DNA of 31,251 nucleotides from an uncultured Peptococcaceae bacterium (GCA_934229395.1 CAKQDL010000019.1:1-31251); one strand, 5' to 3'; shown: positions 1 through 8,227, counted from the first letter of the stretch. Translations and numbers: made by a program. The notes: generated by a model from the letters alone, not told the origin.

Positions 1-27
1 CGCTTCTATTTTACACGCCACTGACCA

Positions 28-684
28 CTACATTTTTAGTCCGAGGCTGCCGGTGAGGGCTAGGGTGAAGAGGATGCCGGTGTTTGGCTTGGAAAAGTCG
101 AAGTCGTCTTGGATGGCTTGGATGATTTTTGGGCTGGTGTCGCCGGCTGCTGCAATGAGGACGACTTCTTTTTCGGGCTCTATTTCTAGGTGGACGAAGC
201 GCTCTAATTTTTCGGCGCCGCTGCCACGGCCGTGGAGGATGGTGGCACCGCGGGCGCCGCCTTTTTTGGCGGCTTCTACAACGTCGTCGCCGCGGTTTTT
301 TTCGACGATGACAACAATCATTTCTTGGTTCATGCTGCTTTCTCCTTTGTAGGAAAGGGTGTCGGTGTGATCGTTTTCCTTATTGACAATGCCTTCTACC
401 TGTTCAATCGGAAGGGCTAGGACGATGCCGCGGCCGTGCTTTTGCATTTGGCAGCGGCGCTCTAATAGCTCGGCAATTTCCTTTTGGCGCAGGCTGCGAT
501 GGACCACGAGGCAGACGGATTTTTTCTGGCTGTCGAGGCCTAGGATGCTGAGAATTTTACTGTTGACGCTGCCACGTCCATAAACCCAAGTGGCGCCGCG
601 CACATTGGCGGCAAAGAGGGCTTGCTTGACATTTTTTTCAAAGGTGGGGTCAACGATGACCATGGTTAGGGTAAAGGGATTCAA
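28..684 (-). CDS. Tandem double PII-like regulatory protein
   Basis: The 218-residue protein consists of two homologous PII-like halves, roughly residues 5-97 and 120-218, joined by a short polar linker. Each half opens with a VIV-type beta strand and carries an RGAT....GRGS motif (YGRGSVNSK in the first, HGRGSGAEK in the second). PII proteins sense metabolites such as ATP, ADP or 2-oxoglutarate and control partner proteins; no ligand can be read from the sequence here. The start is TTG, with AGGAGG seven bases upstream, and it overlaps the TGA stop of the DUF1538 gene, so the two are translationally coupled. That pairing suggests it regulates the transporter. A second ATG with its own AAAGGAG lies exactly at the start of the second half (331-333), so a shorter product is possible. 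It is the last gene of a nine-gene run. The family call is solid; the partner is inferred. Confidence 0.85.
   Translation of the reverse strand: MNPFTLTMVIVDPTFEKNVKQALFAANVRGATWVYGRGSVNSKILSILGLDSQKKSVCLVVHRSLRQKEIAELLERRCQMQKHGRGIVLALPIEQVEGIVNKENDHTDTLSYKGESSMNQEMIVVIVEKNRGDDVVEAAKKGGARGATILHGRGSGAEKLERFVHLEIEPEKEVVLIAAAGDTSPKIIQAIQDDFDFSKPNTGILFTLALTGSLGLKM
331..348 (-). promoter_or_regulatory. Internal ribosome binding site and ATG in front of the second PII domain
   Basis: On the minus strand AAAGGAG (348-342) is followed after eight bases by ATG (333-331), in frame with the double PII gene and precisely at the boundary of its second domain. Initiation here would give a 101-residue single-domain PII-like protein (28-333). 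It is either a working second start or the relic of a formerly separate gene whose upstream neighbour lost its stop codon. Confidence 0.6.
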
Positions 685-2177
685 GGTGTTTCCTCCTTTT
701 CGGCCGCTTCCAAAAGGGCCTTGCGCTTGCGCTCGTAAAGAAGCCCAAAGAGCTGCAGGGTAATGAGTGGGGTGAGAGCCACAAGGGCAATAACGCCAAA
801 GGCATCAACGAGGCCGGCGGCGCCGTGTAAGCGTGTGGCTATGCCTTGGGCAAAGGCCAGGACAAAGGTGGCTGTCATTGGACCGGAGGCTACGCCGCCA
901 CTGTCGAAGGCAATCCCTACAAAGAGTGGCGGGGTGAAGCGCGAAAGGACCAAGGCCACAAGATAGCCCACGAGCAAAATGGCCCAAAGCTGCAGGCTTG
1001 GCACGCGCAGGCGCAGTACCGAGAGGACAATGGCCAGGCTCACGCCGAGGGCGAAGGCCACGAGGATGCTGTTTTTGTGAATGGCACCGGCGGTGATGTC
1101 CTCAATTTGCTCGGTGAGAACGTGGACGGAAGGCTCGGCTAGAATCACAACCATGCCAATAACGGCGGCTACTGCCAAGTTGAGCCAAAGGGGCATGGTG
1201 GCAAAGGCTTTGCCGAGCATACGCCCAGCTTCCATAAAGCCAGCATTAACTCCGGTTAAAAAGAAGACGAAGCCAATGTAGGTATAAACAAAGCCGATCA
1301 TAATACGGTAAAAGGTGCGCTTCCCTAGATGGAGGGCAAAGCGCTGCATGAGGAGGGTGATGATGATGAGGGGCAAAATGGCTGTGAGCACTTCCTGGGC
1401 GGTGTGGAGAAAAGTGTTCACAAAGGGCATAAGGATGCCTGCAGTGGCGGCACTTTCGCTAGCGCCTCCGTTTGTGACGCCGCCTAGGCCGCTAAGGAGG
1501 GCCATGGTCATCACAGCGAGCATGGGGCCGGTGGAGGCTACGGCGGTGAGACCGAAGGCGTCTTCGTCGCGGCTCTTGCCGTGGGTAGACGAGGCCACAC
1601 CTAGGCCTAGGGCCAAAATAAAGGGCACGGTCATCGACCCCGTGGTAGCGCCGCCGGCATCAAAGGCAATGCCCAAAAAATCGCGCGGCGTGAGGGCGGC
1701 CAAAACGAGGACCACCGCATAGGCCACAAGAAGCACATTCTTTAAGGGAATTTGATAAACCATGCGCAAGAGGCCCACGGCGAGCATGGTGCCAACGCCT
1801 AGGGACACAACCACGAGGATTTGCATGACGCTCAAGGTCCCAGCGGTGGCAGTGGCAATTTCCTTGGCCAAGACCAGGAGATCGGGCTCTGCAATGTTGA
1901 TGGCAAAGCCCAGCACAAGGCCGGCAGCAAGGAGGATGGCGAGGGATTTTTTGCGCGTTACATAGCCGCCAATGGCTTGGCCCACAGGCGCAATGGCAAT
2001 GTCTACGCCTAAAAGAAACACGGCGAGGCCCAAGATAATAAAGAGGGCGCCCAAAAGAAAGCGCCCAAGGGTGTCGTAGGGGAGGGGCACAAGGGTAAAG
2101 TGCAAGAGAAGCACCAAAAGGGTCACAGGGAGTACAGAAACGAGGGTTTCCTTTAGTTTATGAAATGCGACAGTCAA
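681..2177 (-). CDS. DUF1538 membrane transporter, two fused repeats
   Basis: This 498-residue polytopic membrane protein consists of two related DUF1538 halves, about residues 1-245 and 255-498. Matching landmarks occur in both: an AEPD/AEPS motif after the first helices (NIAEPDLLVLAKEI and ILAEPSVHVLTEQI) and a glycine-rich GIAFDAGGATTGSMT / GIAFDSGGVASGPMT segment. From memory, homologues called UmpA and UmpB in Halomonas were reported as a two-subunit Na+/H+ antiporter; here the two units are one chain. The start is TTG: an in-frame TGA lies just upstream and AAAGGA precedes it by about eleven bases. The downstream PII-like gene overlaps its stop codon, and that kind of linkage points to PII-controlled transport. 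The substrate cannot be deduced from sequence. Confidence 0.85.
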   Translation of the reverse strand: MTVAFHKLKETLVSVLPVTLLVLLLHFTLVPLPYDTLGRFLLGALFIILGLAVFLLGVDIAIAPVGQAIGGYVTRKKSLAILLAAGLVLGFAINIAEPDLLVLAKEIATATAGTLSVMQILVVVSLGVGTMLAVGLLRMVYQIPLKNVLLVAYAVVLVLAALTPRDFLGIAFDAGGATTGSMTVPFILALGLGVASSTHGKSRDEDAFGLTAVASTGPMLAVMTMALLSGLGGVTNGGASESAATAGILMPFVNTFLHTAQEVLTAILPLIIITLLMQRFALHLGKRTFYRIMIGFVYTYIGFVFFLTGVNAGFMEAGRMLGKAFATMPLWLNLAVAAVIGMVVILAEPSVHVLTEQIEDITAGAIHKNSILVAFALGVSLAIVLSVLRLRVPSLQLWAILLVGYLVALVLSRFTPPLFVGIAFDSGGVASGPMTATFVLAFAQGIATRLHGAAGLVDAFGVIALVALTPLITLQLFGLLYERKRKALLEAAEKEETP

Positions 2178-2208
2178 ATAAACTCACGTCCTTTCTATAA
2201 ATCAAGGT

Positions 2209-2427
2209 TTAGAGTGGGCTGTTGTTTTCACTTGGTGGGTTGGGGTTTGGGATCACGCGGCGGATGGATTTTTCGAGCTTTTGGCGCTCAATCCACGCTT
2301 CATGGCCGCAGCCTTGGCAGCGGATGCGAAAATCCATGCCAACACGGGTGATGAGAAATTCCTTACTTCCGCAGGGATGTTTTTTTTTGAGCTCGACGAT
2401 ATCGCCTAAGCCTAGCTTCATGGGCAT
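2209..2427 (-). CDS. DUF951 family protein
   Basis: A 72-residue basic protein starting MPMKLGLGDIVELKKKHPCG, with the HPCGS....R.G.D.R..C..CGH pattern of DUF951. Three cysteines and nearby histidines suggest a small metal- or nucleic-acid-binding fold, but no function is established. AAAGGAGG lies about six bases before the chosen ATG; a second ATG two codons in is possible. In Bacillota the family commonly sits beside an MscS-type channel gene, as it does here, 14 nt after mscS. The family name is certain, the role unknown. Confidence 0.85.
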   Translation of the reverse strand: MPMKLGLGDIVELKKKHPCGSKEFLITRVGMDFRIRCQGCGHEAWIERQKLEKSIRRVIPNPNPPSENNSPL

Positions 2428-2441
2428 AGGTATCCTCCTTT

Positions 2442-3371
2442 CTAGTTGTTACGTTTCATTTGCAAATCAACCTTGGTGAGCTCGCGCAAACACTCGGCGC
2501 GGAGGCTGCGCAGGATGCCGTAGGTGTCATCCTTTTGGGAGACAAAGCGCAGGCGGAGCACGGCGGCGGTGCCAACGAGCTCCTGCACGCCCATAATGGT
2601 CGCGGGCTCTACGAGCATGGTTTTGTACTGAGCGTTGATGGTGGCTATGGCCTTGCCTAGGGCCGCGAGGCCATCGTCTAGTCGGGTGGCATCGTGGATG
2701 CGCACATCGTAAAATTCAATCACCGGTTCCTTGGAATAATTGATGACGGTGTGGATGTCGCCGTTGGGAATGGTCACGAGCACGGCGTTGTCGGTGGCAA
2801 TTTGGGTGTGGCGAATGCCGATTTGGCGCACCTCGCCGGTGTATTCGCCAATGGTCACGTAGTCGCCAACGTCAAACTGGCGGTCGACGAGAATAAAAAC
2901 ACCACCTACCCAGTCTTTGATGAGGTCTTGGCTAATGAGGACCAAGGCGGCACCGGCAATCCCGGCAGAGGTGGCGAGGGAGCGCACGTCAAAGCCAAAA
3001 ATACCCAAGCAGCCCACGGCACCCATGGCCAAAAAGACGTAGAAAACGGTGCTTTTTGAGAGGTTGTAGACGGTGTCGAGCTGCTTGCGGGCGTCGCTAG
3101 TGCTTGTGAGCTGCTGGCTGCGCCTACTGTAGGAGGTCACAATGACGCGCTTGGTGATGCGGTAAAGAATGGTCAGGATGATGAACATGACCAAAAAGCG
3201 TACGCTGACCGACAAAAGATTACCCAGGTTAAAAACAGCGAAGAGGTCGCTCATGGATTTAAACTGTTCGATGGCGCTTTGGGTGACGGTTTTGGCGGCA
3301 TCTGTCGCTACATCAGCGGCACCGTCGGTTGCCCTTTCGGCCAAATCGCCAGAGGCTAAAAGTAAATGCAT
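2442..3371 (-). CDS. Small-conductance mechanosensitive channel (MscS family)
   Basis: A 309-residue membrane protein. After an N-terminal segment with a helix near residues 55-75 and a second near 110-130, it shows the MscS pore helix and beta domain: a small-residue-rich stretch (SLATSAGIAGAALVLISQD) followed by DWVGGVFILVDRQFDVGDYV and, later, the VTIPNG signature. Such channels open under membrane tension and release solutes during hypo-osmotic shock. AAGGAG stands five bases before the ATG. It sits between the radical SAM gene (9 nt upstream) and DUF951. It is of the short YkuT type. Family assignment is firm; gating properties cannot be predicted. Confidence 0.92.
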   Translation of the reverse strand: MHLLLASGDLAERATDGAADVATDAAKTVTQSAIEQFKSMSDLFAVFNLGNLLSVSVRFLVMFIILTILYRITKRVIVTSYSRRSQQLTSTSDARKQLDTVYNLSKSTVFYVFLAMGAVGCLGIFGFDVRSLATSAGIAGAALVLISQDLIKDWVGGVFILVDRQFDVGDYVTIGEYTGEVRQIGIRHTQIATDNAVLVTIPNGDIHTVINYSKEPVIEFYDVRIHDATRLDDGLAALGKAIATINAQYKTMLVEPATIMGVQELVGTAAVLRLRFVSQKDDTYGILRSLRAECLRELTKVDLQMKRNN

Positions 3372-3380
3372 GGTATCTCC

Positions 3381-4340
3381 TTATTGCTCGGCGAGGTCAT
3401 CAATGAGATGGCCGCCGAGGTAGTTGAAGCGGCTGCCTTGGTAGCTGCCGCGTTCCTCAAAGAGGGCATTGATGGCGTCCTTGATTTTCCACCACGAGGT
3501 TTCCCAGTTGCAAAAGATGAGGTTTTCCTGAGGACCCTTGCCCACAAGGCGTTGGATGACAATTTTTGGATCGAGGTGCTCCAAAAAATCGACCACGCGG
3601 GCCACGTATTCGTTCATGGTTATCATGTCGAACTCGCCCAACACATACTGGCGGGCCAAGCGGGTGCCGCCAACAATGTAGAGGGAGTGGAGCTTGACCA
3701 TGTCCACATGAACAGCCGAAAGAATGCGCGCTGTTTCGATGGCGTCTTCGGCGGTATCACCAGGGAGGTTTAAAATTACGTGGGCGCAGGTGGAAAAACC
3801 GTGGGCACGGATGCGCGCCACGGCGTCGATGAAGCAGGCCAGGGAATGGCCACGGTTCACGTATTCGAGGGTGTGGTAGTTGGCCGTTTGCAGCCCCAGC
3901 TCAATATCAATATCGAGGTTGCGTTCGCGCGCGAGCGCCTCCAGGGCCTCGAGGTAGGCATCGTGGACCAAATCGGGGCGGGTGGAAATAGAGAGGCCTA
4001 CAATGGCCTCGTCGCGGGTGGCGAGGTCAATGACCTGCTTAAAGCGCGAGAGGGGCATATAGGTGTTGGAAAAGGTTTGCAGATAAACAATAAAGTGCTC
4101 ACATTTGAAGCGCTTGTGATAAAAGACCTTGTTTTCGGCAATTTGCGCCTCAATGGACATATCGTCCGAGAGGCACTGAAAACCCGCGCCGGCCTCGTCG
4201 CAAAAGGTGCAGCCACCGCTGCCAACGCGCCCATCCCTATTGGGACAGGAGCCGTGGGCGAGGTTGACAGGGATTTTATAGACAGGTTCGTTGTAATAAT
4301 GCTTCAAAAAGGTGGAATATTCGTTGTAAAAAAGCTCCAT
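3381..4340 (-). CDS. TIGR01212 (YhcC/YtqA-type) radical SAM protein
   Basis: This 319-residue protein has the N-terminal signature of the YhcC/YtqA group: PVNLAHGSCPNRDG followed by GGCTFC, giving cysteines 32, 44 and 47 as likely ligands of the [4Fe-4S] cluster that cleaves S-adenosylmethionine. Further family hallmarks are YLQTFSNTY, VGLSISTRPD and ELGLQTAN. The substrate is unknown for the family; in Bacillus subtilis its homologue neighbours a tRNA-modification methyltransferase gene, which hints at RNA modification but proves nothing here. Its ATG shares one base with the TAA of the cvpA-like gene (TAATG), so translation is coupled. Family call strong, function unknown. Confidence 0.88.
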   Translation of the reverse strand: MELFYNEYSTFLKHYYNEPVYKIPVNLAHGSCPNRDGRVGSGGCTFCDEAGAGFQCLSDDMSIEAQIAENKVFYHKRFKCEHFIVYLQTFSNTYMPLSRFKQVIDLATRDEAIVGLSISTRPDLVHDAYLEALEALARERNLDIDIELGLQTANYHTLEYVNRGHSLACFIDAVARIRAHGFSTCAHVILNLPGDTAEDAIETARILSAVHVDMVKLHSLYIVGGTRLARQYVLGEFDMITMNEYVARVVDFLEHLDPKIVIQRLVGKGPQENLIFCNWETSWWKIKDAINALFEERGSYQGSRFNYLGGHLIDDLAEQ

Positions 4341-5032
4341 TAAATGAAGAATCCTCCTTTAAAGATGGCGCTTATAGCCTGGGAAAACACAGGACCCATG
4401 GCGCTTGCGTGGAGCCAGCGACCAAAGGTACCGGCGCTTTCTGGTACCACAAAAATAAGAATGGATGTCACCACCCCAATGACCAAAACCATCATAAAAG
4501 CGCTAAAAATGGCACCGAGAAAACGGTCGCACACCTCTAGCGGTTTGGCATGAGGAATGGCGAGGCTCAAAAGGCTGCCAACAATCGACAAAAGGGTATA
4601 AACCAGGATGGTGGCAAAGATGAGGAGCACAATGTGCCACACAGGATCGGCCACAATCACGCCAAGCTGGGTGTAGATGCTGCCAAAAATGCCTGTGGTG
4701 GAGCTATCTATGGCTTCAAAAAGGGCCTCCTTGACCGCTGTTGGCAAATAAAGGCTAGAGAGCCATTGGCTCACGCTGTCAATTTCTTGGCCGGTGTCGA
4801 CGGGCACGCGGTTTTTAAAGTAGCCAGCAATCACCGAGGCGAGGGCTTCCTTGCCATCAAACTTGAAGGTTGTTTCAATAAAATTGTTGAGAGGGGCATA
4901 GAGGGGAGCGGCTAGGATGATGGCGATGAGCATGCCCACCCATTCGCTGAGGCGGCGCGCAAAGCCCTTAAAATAGCCCAAAACAATGGCCAAAAAGACC
5001 ACTAAAATTATAATAACGTCCCATACAGACAT
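4340..5032 (-). CDS. CvpA family membrane protein
   Basis: The 230-residue form begins MSVWDVIIILVVFLAIVLGY, the usual CvpA opening: a short D-containing N-terminus, a first helix and the GY.KGF..R motif. Further helices lie near residues 30-45, 125-150 and 175-200; the third is preceded by the family's CDRFLGAIF motif. An upstream ATG would add 36 residues but lies inside the flavoprotein gene; the chosen ATG has AGGTGA about six bases upstream and follows that gene's stop by four bases. CvpA was named from colicin V production; its biochemical role is unsettled. It is a member of the parA-led run. Confidence 0.85.
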   Translation of the reverse strand: MSVWDVIIILVVFLAIVLGYFKGFARRLSEWVGMLIAIILAAPLYAPLNNFIETTFKFDGKEALASVIAGYFKNRVPVDTGQEIDSVSQWLSSLYLPTAVKEALFEAIDSSTTGIFGSIYTQLGVIVADPVWHIVLLIFATILVYTLLSIVGSLLSLAIPHAKPLEVCDRFLGAIFSAFMMVLVIGVVTSILIFVVPESAGTFGRWLHASAMGPVFSQAISAIFKGGFFI

Positions 5033-5036
5033 AAAA

Positions 5037-6275
5037 TCACCTCTTTGTTTCTTGCTTGATGTAGTCTGCTGCTTCGCTGGCGGCAAGATGGCCAGAGCTC
5101 CAAGCCCATTGCAAATTGTAGCCGCCACAATCGCCATCAATATCTAGGACCTCGCCAGCAGCGTAGAGGCCACTGGCGAGCCAAGAGCCCATGGTGGCCG
5201 ATGAAAAATCGGCGGTGTCGATGCCGCCTTGAGTCACCTGCGCTTCGTTAAAGCCACGGCTGGCGGTGATGGTGAGGGGAAATTGGGTCAGCAGCTTAGA
5301 AAGGGTACGGATGGAGGCCGCGTTTAGATTGTCAGCGGGGCGCAGCCCAGCGGCCTTTAGGATGCTCGCGGCCATCATACGTGGAAGGAGCCCTACAAAA
5401 AAGGCCTCGGCCTTGCGCTTGGGATGGTCCTGGTGGCGGCGCGTGAGGCGCTCTTCGAGGCTCACTGCGTCCTCATCTGGGAAAAAACTCAAAACAGCAC
5501 GTACCTTTTGGCCTTTTTCGAGGCCGCGCACAGCAGCGCCAGCGCATTGAAGCACAGGGGGGCCACTGATGCCGTACTTGGTAATCAGCACCTCGCCCAC
5601 ATCCTGCGCCACACGTTTACCGTTGGCTTCGATGCGTACGAGCATATCGCGCTTGAGGCCCACACAGGCCTTGAGGGGCGCGATGTCGCCTTCTAGCTGC
5701 ACAATGGCCGGTTGGGTTTTAATCATCGTGTGGCCCAAATCGCCGAGAAGCTTGTAGCCGTCGCGACAGCCGCCGAGCTTTGGCTGGGTTTCGCCACCGG
5801 TGGCCACAATCACAGCCCGAGCGGTGCGCTTGCCTTGGGTGGTGTCTAGGTGCCAAAGGCCATTCTTGTCTTGGCGTAGCTTTGTGACGCGGGTATCGGT
5901 GCACACCTCCACGCCGCTTTCCTCAAGGGCCAGGCGGAAGCAATCGAGGACGGCTTGGGCCTGGAGACTTTCTGGATAGTAACGACGGCGTTCGTCGGTG
6001 GTGGTGGCCACGCCCAAGGCTTCAAAAAAGGCCACGGTGTCGGCTTCGTTAAAGTGGGCGAGGGCGTCCATTACAAAACGCGGATGGCGGCCGTGGTAAT
6101 TGGCGGCGCAAAAGCCCATGTGGGAAAAATTGCAGCGGCCGTTGCCGGTGGCCAAGAGCTTGCGCCCCAAGCGTGGCTGGGCCTCGAGGAGGGTCACACC
6201 TACGCCCATTTGGCGCGCTGTGAGAGCGGCCATCATGCCAGCGGCACCACCGCCTATAACTAATAGGTTATCCAT
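5037..6275 (-). CDS. HI0933-family FAD-dependent oxidoreductase
   Basis: A 412-residue flavoprotein. GGGAAG at residues 8-13 is the dinucleotide-binding loop, followed by an acidic residue at the end of strand two and GRKLLATGNGRCN, characteristic of the HI0933/BaiN family. Near the C-terminus GLYAAGEVLDIDGDCGGYN completes the FAD site. Family members are often annotated as NAD(P)/FAD oxidoreductases; the clostridial BaiN name comes from bile-acid work, but this genomic context gives no support for that role and most members are uncharacterised. AGGAG lies six bases before the ATG, and the gene starts nine bases after parB. Substrate unknown. Confidence 0.9.
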   Translation of the reverse strand: MDNLLVIGGGAAGMMAALTARQMGVGVTLLEAQPRLGRKLLATGNGRCNFSHMGFCAANYHGRHPRFVMDALAHFNEADTVAFFEALGVATTTDERRRYYPESLQAQAVLDCFRLALEESGVEVCTDTRVTKLRQDKNGLWHLDTTQGKRTARAVIVATGGETQPKLGGCRDGYKLLGDLGHTMIKTQPAIVQLEGDIAPLKACVGLKRDMLVRIEANGKRVAQDVGEVLITKYGISGPPVLQCAGAAVRGLEKGQKVRAVLSFFPDEDAVSLEERLTRRHQDHPKRKAEAFFVGLLPRMMAASILKAAGLRPADNLNAASIRTLSKLLTQFPLTITASRGFNEAQVTQGGIDTADFSSATMGSWLASGLYAAGEVLDIDGDCGGYNLQWAWSSGHLAASEAADYIKQETKR

Positions 6276-6284
6276 GGCGCGCTC

Positions 6285-7244
6285 CTAGTAGAGGCTGATG
6301 CCCAAGGCATCGAGGATGCGGGTAAGGTCCTCGTCACCGTAAAATTCAATAGAAAGCTTGCCCTTCTTTTGGCTACCACTGACCACAACCTTGGTTTGCA
6401 AACGGTCACTGAGTTGGTCGCAGAGAGGGCGATATTTCTTGGCCAAGCCCTGCGGTTTTTCCTTTGGCGTGATGGTGTCGTCCAAACGGTTGGCGTAGTC
6501 GTTGATGTCCTGAATCAGGGCTTCAAGGGCACGCACCGAGAGGTCCTGGGCGATGATGTCGCTGCAAAGACCGCAGGCCAGCTCCTTGTCCTTTACCCCC
6601 AAGAGGGCGCGGGCGTGACCAGCACTGATTTTACCATGCTCCAGGGCATCCATCACAGGCTCTGGTAAATCGAGGAGGCGCAGGAGGTTGGCAATATAAG
6701 GGCGTGACTTGCCGATGAGCTCGGCGAGCTTCTGCTGGGTGTAGCCAAAGGTATCAATGAGGGTTTTGTAGCCACGGGCTTCCTCAATGGCGTTGAGGTC
6801 GGTGCGCTGCACGTTTTCAATGAGGGCCACCTGGGCCATTTCGGCATCGTCGAGCTCGCGCACCATTACAGGCACTTCTGCGAGGCCAGCGCTCTTGGCA
6901 GCGCGCAAACGGCGTTCGCCAGCCACGAGAATGTAATCCTCACCTTTTTTGACCACGAGGAGAGGCGTGAGCACACCCTTGGCGCGGATGGATTCGGTGA
7001 GGTCCACCAGATCGTCTTCGTTAAAATGCTTGCGCGGCTGATAAGGATTCGGCTCAATTACGTTCACTGCCAGCATGGTCAGATAATCGCCGCCTTCTGG
7101 GGCTTCTGTTGCCTGTGTCGCCGGCTTAATTGGTTCGTCTTTAAAGAGAGGTGCGGCTGGGTGGGTGAGGACATCAATGGCCACATCATCGCCAAAGAGC
7201 GCCCCAAGGCCCTTGCCCAAGCCTTGTCGTTTTTCCTTAGCCAC
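6285..7244 (-). CDS. parB: Chromosome partitioning protein ParB (Spo0J)
   Basis: A 319-residue ParB. The N-terminal GLGKGLGALF (residues 8-17) is the segment that stimulates the ParA ATPase. The ParB/CTP-binding core follows with NPYQPRKHF (66-74), GERRLRA (109-115, the CTP phosphate motif) and ENVQRTDLN (143-151); a helix-turn-helix that reads parS lies at about 169-190 and a dimerisation domain at the end. It binds parS, clamps on DNA and spreads, loading condensin and organising the origin region. It starts with GTG, eight bases inside parA. Three parS sites lie just upstream of parA. No noc paralogue is seen next to it. Confidence 0.97.
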   Translation of the reverse strand: MAKEKRQGLGKGLGALFGDDVAIDVLTHPAAPLFKDEPIKPATQATEAPEGGDYLTMLAVNVIEPNPYQPRKHFNEDDLVDLTESIRAKGVLTPLLVVKKGEDYILVAGERRLRAAKSAGLAEVPVMVRELDDAEMAQVALIENVQRTDLNAIEEARGYKTLIDTFGYTQQKLAELIGKSRPYIANLLRLLDLPEPVMDALEHGKISAGHARALLGVKDKELACGLCSDIIAQDLSVRALEALIQDINDYANRLDDTITPKEKPQGLAKKYRPLCDQLSDRLQTKVVVSGSQKKGKLSIEFYGDEDLTRILDALGISLY

Positions 7245-7998
7245 GTTTAATCACTTCCTTCGCGAGGTTGTTGTAGGCCATGGCACCCTTGGAAATGGCT
7301 TCGTAGTCAATGATGGCGCGGCCATAGCTAGGCGCCTCCGCAAGACGCACGTTGCGTGGAATCATGGTTTTGAACACAATCTCGCCAAAGGTTGCAGAAA
7401 CCGTATCCACCACATCACGCGCCAAGCGCATACGGCCGTCGTACATGGTGATGATGATGCCACCCACGTAGAGATCAGGGTTGTAGCTCTGCTTGACCAA
7501 GGCAACGGTCTGCATCAGCTGCTCCACCCCTTCGAGGGCAAAGTATTCGCTTTGGATAGGCACATAGATTTGTTCCGAAGCGCTCAAGGCGTTGATGGTA
7601 ATCATCCCCAAGGATGGCGGGCAGTCGATGAGGATATAGTCATAGCTGTCCTTCACCGGCTCGAGGACATGGCGCAAGCGGGTGGCACGATCCTCCATAT
7701 AATTGAGCTCGTGCTCCGCCCCAGCCAAGGCCACGTTCGATGGCAAAAGATCCAAGTCCTTGCGATAGGTAGCCACAATGGCATCGCCTACAGGCACATC
7801 ATTCACCAAGCAATCGTAAATGTTGTGCTCCACCTCGTTTTTATTCACCCCAATGCCAGAAGTGGCGTTGCCCTGCGGGTCCAAATCCACCAAAAGCACC
7901 TTTTTCTTTTTTTTGTTGAGCGAAGCCGATAAATTAATGGCCGTAGTCGTCTTTGCCACGCCACCCTTCTGGTTGACAAGTGCAATAATATGACCCAT
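7237..7998 (-). CDS. parA: Chromosome partitioning ATPase ParA (Soj)
   Basis: A 253-residue ParA/MinD-type ATPase with the deviant Walker A motif KGGVAKTT at residues 11-18, the LDLPQG-like VDLDPQGN segment after strand two, and YDYILIDCPPSLG as Walker B. It binds DNA non-specifically as an ATP dimer and, with ParB-parS complexes, separates replicated origins; in Bacillus it also regulates DnaA. AGGAGG stands six bases before the ATG. A perfect parS sits in its own leader, suggesting feedback by ParB. Overlap with parB is eight bases. First gene of the long leftward run. Confidence 0.97.
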   Translation of the reverse strand: MGHIIALVNQKGGVAKTTTAINLSASLNKKKKKVLLVDLDPQGNATSGIGVNKNEVEHNIYDCLVNDVPVGDAIVATYRKDLDLLPSNVALAGAEHELNYMEDRATRLRHVLEPVKDSYDYILIDCPPSLGMITINALSASEQIYVPIQSEYFALEGVEQLMQTVALVKQSYNPDLYVGGIIITMYDGRMRLARDVVDTVSATFGEIVFKTMIPRNVRLAEAPSYGRAIIDYEAISKGAMAYNNLAKEVIKRG

Positions 7999-8015
7999 GC
8001 TCTCCCTCCTTTGAT

Positions 8016-8031
8016 TGTTTCACGTGAAACA
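8016..8031. promoter_or_regulatory. parS site 1 (perfect palindrome)
   Basis: TGTTTCACGTGAAACA, the perfect 16-bp palindrome of the Bacillota parS family. It lies 17 bases upstream of the parA start codon, between a candidate -10 and the ribosome site, so ParB bound here could both seed partition complexes and dampen transcription of its own operon. Confidence 0.95.
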
Positions 8032-8060
8032 TCGCGTTTCACAAATTTTAGCTTACTTTT

Positions 8061-8066
8061 ATTATA
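8061..8066 (-). promoter_or_regulatory. Possible -10 box for parA
   Basis: On the minus strand TATAAT occurs about 60 bases before the parA start, upstream of parS1. No convincing -35 hexamer stands 16-18 bases ahead of it, so this is only a candidate. Confidence 0.35.
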
Positions 8067-8137
8067 GCCTAATTAAGTCCGACGTACTAGAAATAGCAAG
8101 CAAGTTTTTAGCGTTTTCACTAATATAAGACATTTCT

Positions 8138-8172
8138 CAGTGAGCAGAGGCCAGTTGGCAGTGAGCAGCAGC
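8138..8172. repeat. Heptamer array A (five CAGNNNN units)
   Basis: Five consecutive 7-bp units in strict register: CAGTGAG, CAGAGGC, CAGTTGG, CAGTGAG, CAGCAGC. The array ends three bases before parS2. It is a degenerate minisatellite and not coding. Confidence 0.75.
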
Positions 8173-8175
8173 GAA

Positions 8176-8191
8176 TGTTTCACGTGAAACA
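8176..8191. promoter_or_regulatory. parS site 2 (perfect palindrome)
   Basis: A second exact TGTTTCACGTGAAACA, 160 bp from parS1, lying between heptamer arrays A and B. Confidence 0.95.
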
Positions 8192-8199
8192 TTCACGCC

Positions 8200-8227
8200 C
8201 AGCAAGCAGTGACCAGTGAGCAGCGCG
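8200..8227. repeat. Heptamer array B (four units)
   Basis: CAGCAAG, CAGTGAC, CAGTGAG, CAGCGCG in register, starting eight bases after parS2. The spacing and first units match array C after parS3. Confidence 0.75.

Noticed and set aside
5033..5140. Longer N-terminus for the CvpA-like protein
   Set aside because: It would lie inside the flavoprotein gene; the internal ATG has the ribosome site and the family's usual start.
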